Below, one piece after another: positions 63,104-64,000 of a stretch of 64,000 nucleotides of DNA; position 1 is the first letter of the stretch, and every line of letters starts with the position of its first letter. The stretch spans positions 1 to 64,000 of the forward strand of contig CANGUG010000015.1 of assembly GCA_947457075.1 (NCBI GenBank). The letters run 5' to 3'. The notes beneath the pieces were generated by a model. The model worked only from the letters and a program-made list of their open reading frames with translations, ran no database searches and had not been told where the DNA came from. The position numbers were made by a program, and so were the translations under genes. The DNA comes from Bacteroidota bacterium. Lineage in GTDB: Bacteria > Bacteroidota > Bacteroidia > Chitinophagales > Chitinophagaceae.

Positions 63104-63409
63104 ATGGAAAGCGAATATATATATCATGTAACTACTCAAGTAGAGTGGGACAACGCAAAAAATCAGGGAGCATACAAGCCAGCTAATTTTGATGCCGACG
63201 GCTTTATTCATTGTTCAACAGAACAACAAGTACCGGGTGTTTTAGATCGATTTTACCAGGGTCAAACTGGATTAGTGAAATTGAAAATTGAAAAAGCAAA
63301 ATTATCTAGACCATTATTATTTGAATTGGCAACCGATTTAGATGAACTTTTCCCGCATATTTATGGTGCATTGAATGTAGATAGTGTTGTTGAAGTGACG
63401 GTGCTTTAA
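63104..63409 (+). CDS. DUF952 domain protein
   Basis: This 101-residue protein is a full DUF952 domain: IYHVTTQVEWDNAKNQGAYKPANFDADGFIHCSTEQQVPGV-type sequence (63119-63241) with the conserved GFIHCS, and FPHIYGALN near the end. Members resemble small ADP-ribosyltransferase-like folds, but the function is unknown. It lies 48 bp after aroC and may be read as part of the same mRNA. Confidence 0.88.
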   Translation: MESEYIYHVTTQVEWDNAKNQGAYKPANFDADGFIHCSTEQQVPGVLDRFYQGQTGLVKLKIEKAKLSRPLLFELATDLDELFPHIYGALNVDSVVEVTVL

Positions 63410-63500
63410 ATAATATACCTAGTTTAATTAGTTTAGTGACAATTAAATTGTTATTTTTTTTAATATTTTATTCCTAATTTTACCACAAATATCAAGTACT

Positions 63501-64000
63501 ATGAAAAAGTTTTTATTTTTTACCATGTTGTTGACTATCACGATGCAAGTAATTGCACAGGATTCAGCATTAGTAAAACAACCAACCATTGGCCTAAGAT
63601 TGGGTATGATGGATTTTAAACAAACTCCCAATACGGCAGGAACTTCAAAATCAGCAGCAGAATTTGGAATTCAATATGTTGATGGATGGACAAAGAAGAT
63701 AGATTTTGTATCTAATTTAAGTTTTTCCGCATTAAAATATCCATATTATCAATCATTGAGGGTGCCTACTTCAAATATTAGTGAGCCTTTCGCCTCTATC
63801 GATTTTAATATTAACTACAAGTTATTGACTGATGATCATACAGTGGTACCTTATTTAACCGCTGGTATTGGTATTGCTACCGACCGTTTTACAACCTACA
63901 CTTCCTATGCACCATTTGGAGGGGGACTTCAAATTAAAGCAGCTCAAAATTCTTTTGTTTACGTACAAGCAACTTACCGCGCTGAAACTTCTTATTTAAC
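63501..64000 (+). CDS. Outer membrane beta-barrel protein, 3'-truncated by window edge
   Basis: The open frame starts with a signal peptide (MKKFLFFTMLLTITMQ, cleaved near VIAQ) and runs 166 codons to the window edge. Strand-like alternation, GLRLGMMDF, VPYLTAGIGIATDRF and FGGGLQIKAAQNSFVYVQATYR, fit a small outer-membrane barrel of the OmpW/OprF-like kind. The C-terminus is outside the window, so it cannot be judged whether an OmpA domain follows. Confidence 0.75.
   Translation, partial: MKKFLFFTMLLTITMQVIAQDSALVKQPTIGLRLGMMDFKQTPNTAGTSKSAAEFGIQYVDGWTKKIDFVSNLSFSALKYPYYQSLRVPTSNISEPFASIDFNINYKLLTDDHTVVPYLTAGIGIATDRFTTYTSYAPFGGGLQIKAAQNSFVYVQATYRAETSYL

Overview
The window is an AT-rich bacterial chromosome segment, most likely from the phylum Bacteroidota and probably the family Chitinophagaceae; the family is an inference. 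Supporting signs are promoters of the TTTG / TAnnTTTG type, no Shine-Dalgarno sequences, a fused HisB, a fused DAHP synthase-chorismate mutase, a TonB-type receptor with a carboxypeptidase-like plug extension, a UpxY/NusG paralog, and DUF2723 and DUF6702 proteins. No phage, insertion sequence or CRISPR array was seen.

Layout. 1-6.5 kb: glmS, an acetyltransferase, mgtE, a SET protein, and a secreted lactonase with a GH16 glucanase. 6.6-22.5 kb: an interleaved amino-acid supercluster. It runs his leader/attenuator - hisG-hisD-hisC - (secreted sugar dehydrogenase, cytochrome c) - hisB - trp leader/attenuator - trpE-G-D-C-F-B-A - hisH-hisA-hisF-hisIE. 22.5-53 kb: mostly housekeeping genes (TlpA-like thioredoxin, Fe-S electron-transfer pair, phosphohexomutases, pcm, TonB-type receptor, tRNA-His, tail-specific protease, NusG paralog, mtaB, DUF2723 membrane protein, cysteine desulfurase, glmM, PAP2, HupE, M1 peptidase, rluD, lipB, D-cysteine desulfhydrase-like, nucleotidyltransferase). 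It ends with an ECF sigma factor next to a membrane protein that joins an anti-sigma-like segment to a trypsin-like protease. 52.8-53.5 kb: a non-standard patch with a 59-residue heptad-repeat lipoprotein, a predicted H-type pseudoknot RNA ending in a terminator, and an antisense 29-residue membrane-protein ORF with a consensus promoter. 53.5-63.1 kb: a third leader/attenuator with ten consecutive aromatic codons, followed by pheA - aminotransferase - tyrA - DEAD-box helicase - aroG/chorismate mutase - aroB - aroA - aroC. The window ends in a DUF952 gene and a truncated outer-membrane protein gene.

How it works together. Chorismate is made by the aroG-B-A-C genes and converted to Phe/Tyr by pheA, tyrA and the aminotransferase, and to Trp by the trp genes. 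Three amino-acid pathways (His, Trp, shared aromatic) each begin with a short leader ORF loaded with codons for the end product, then a terminator that can be replaced by an alternative pairing. This is ribosome-mediated attenuation. Because hisH-A-F-IE lie behind the Trp attenuator, late histidine synthesis may depend on tryptophan status. GlmS and GlmM serve UDP-GlcNAc synthesis.

Most gene calls rest on recognisable family motifs; RNA structures, promoters and regulatory links are predictions read by eye.
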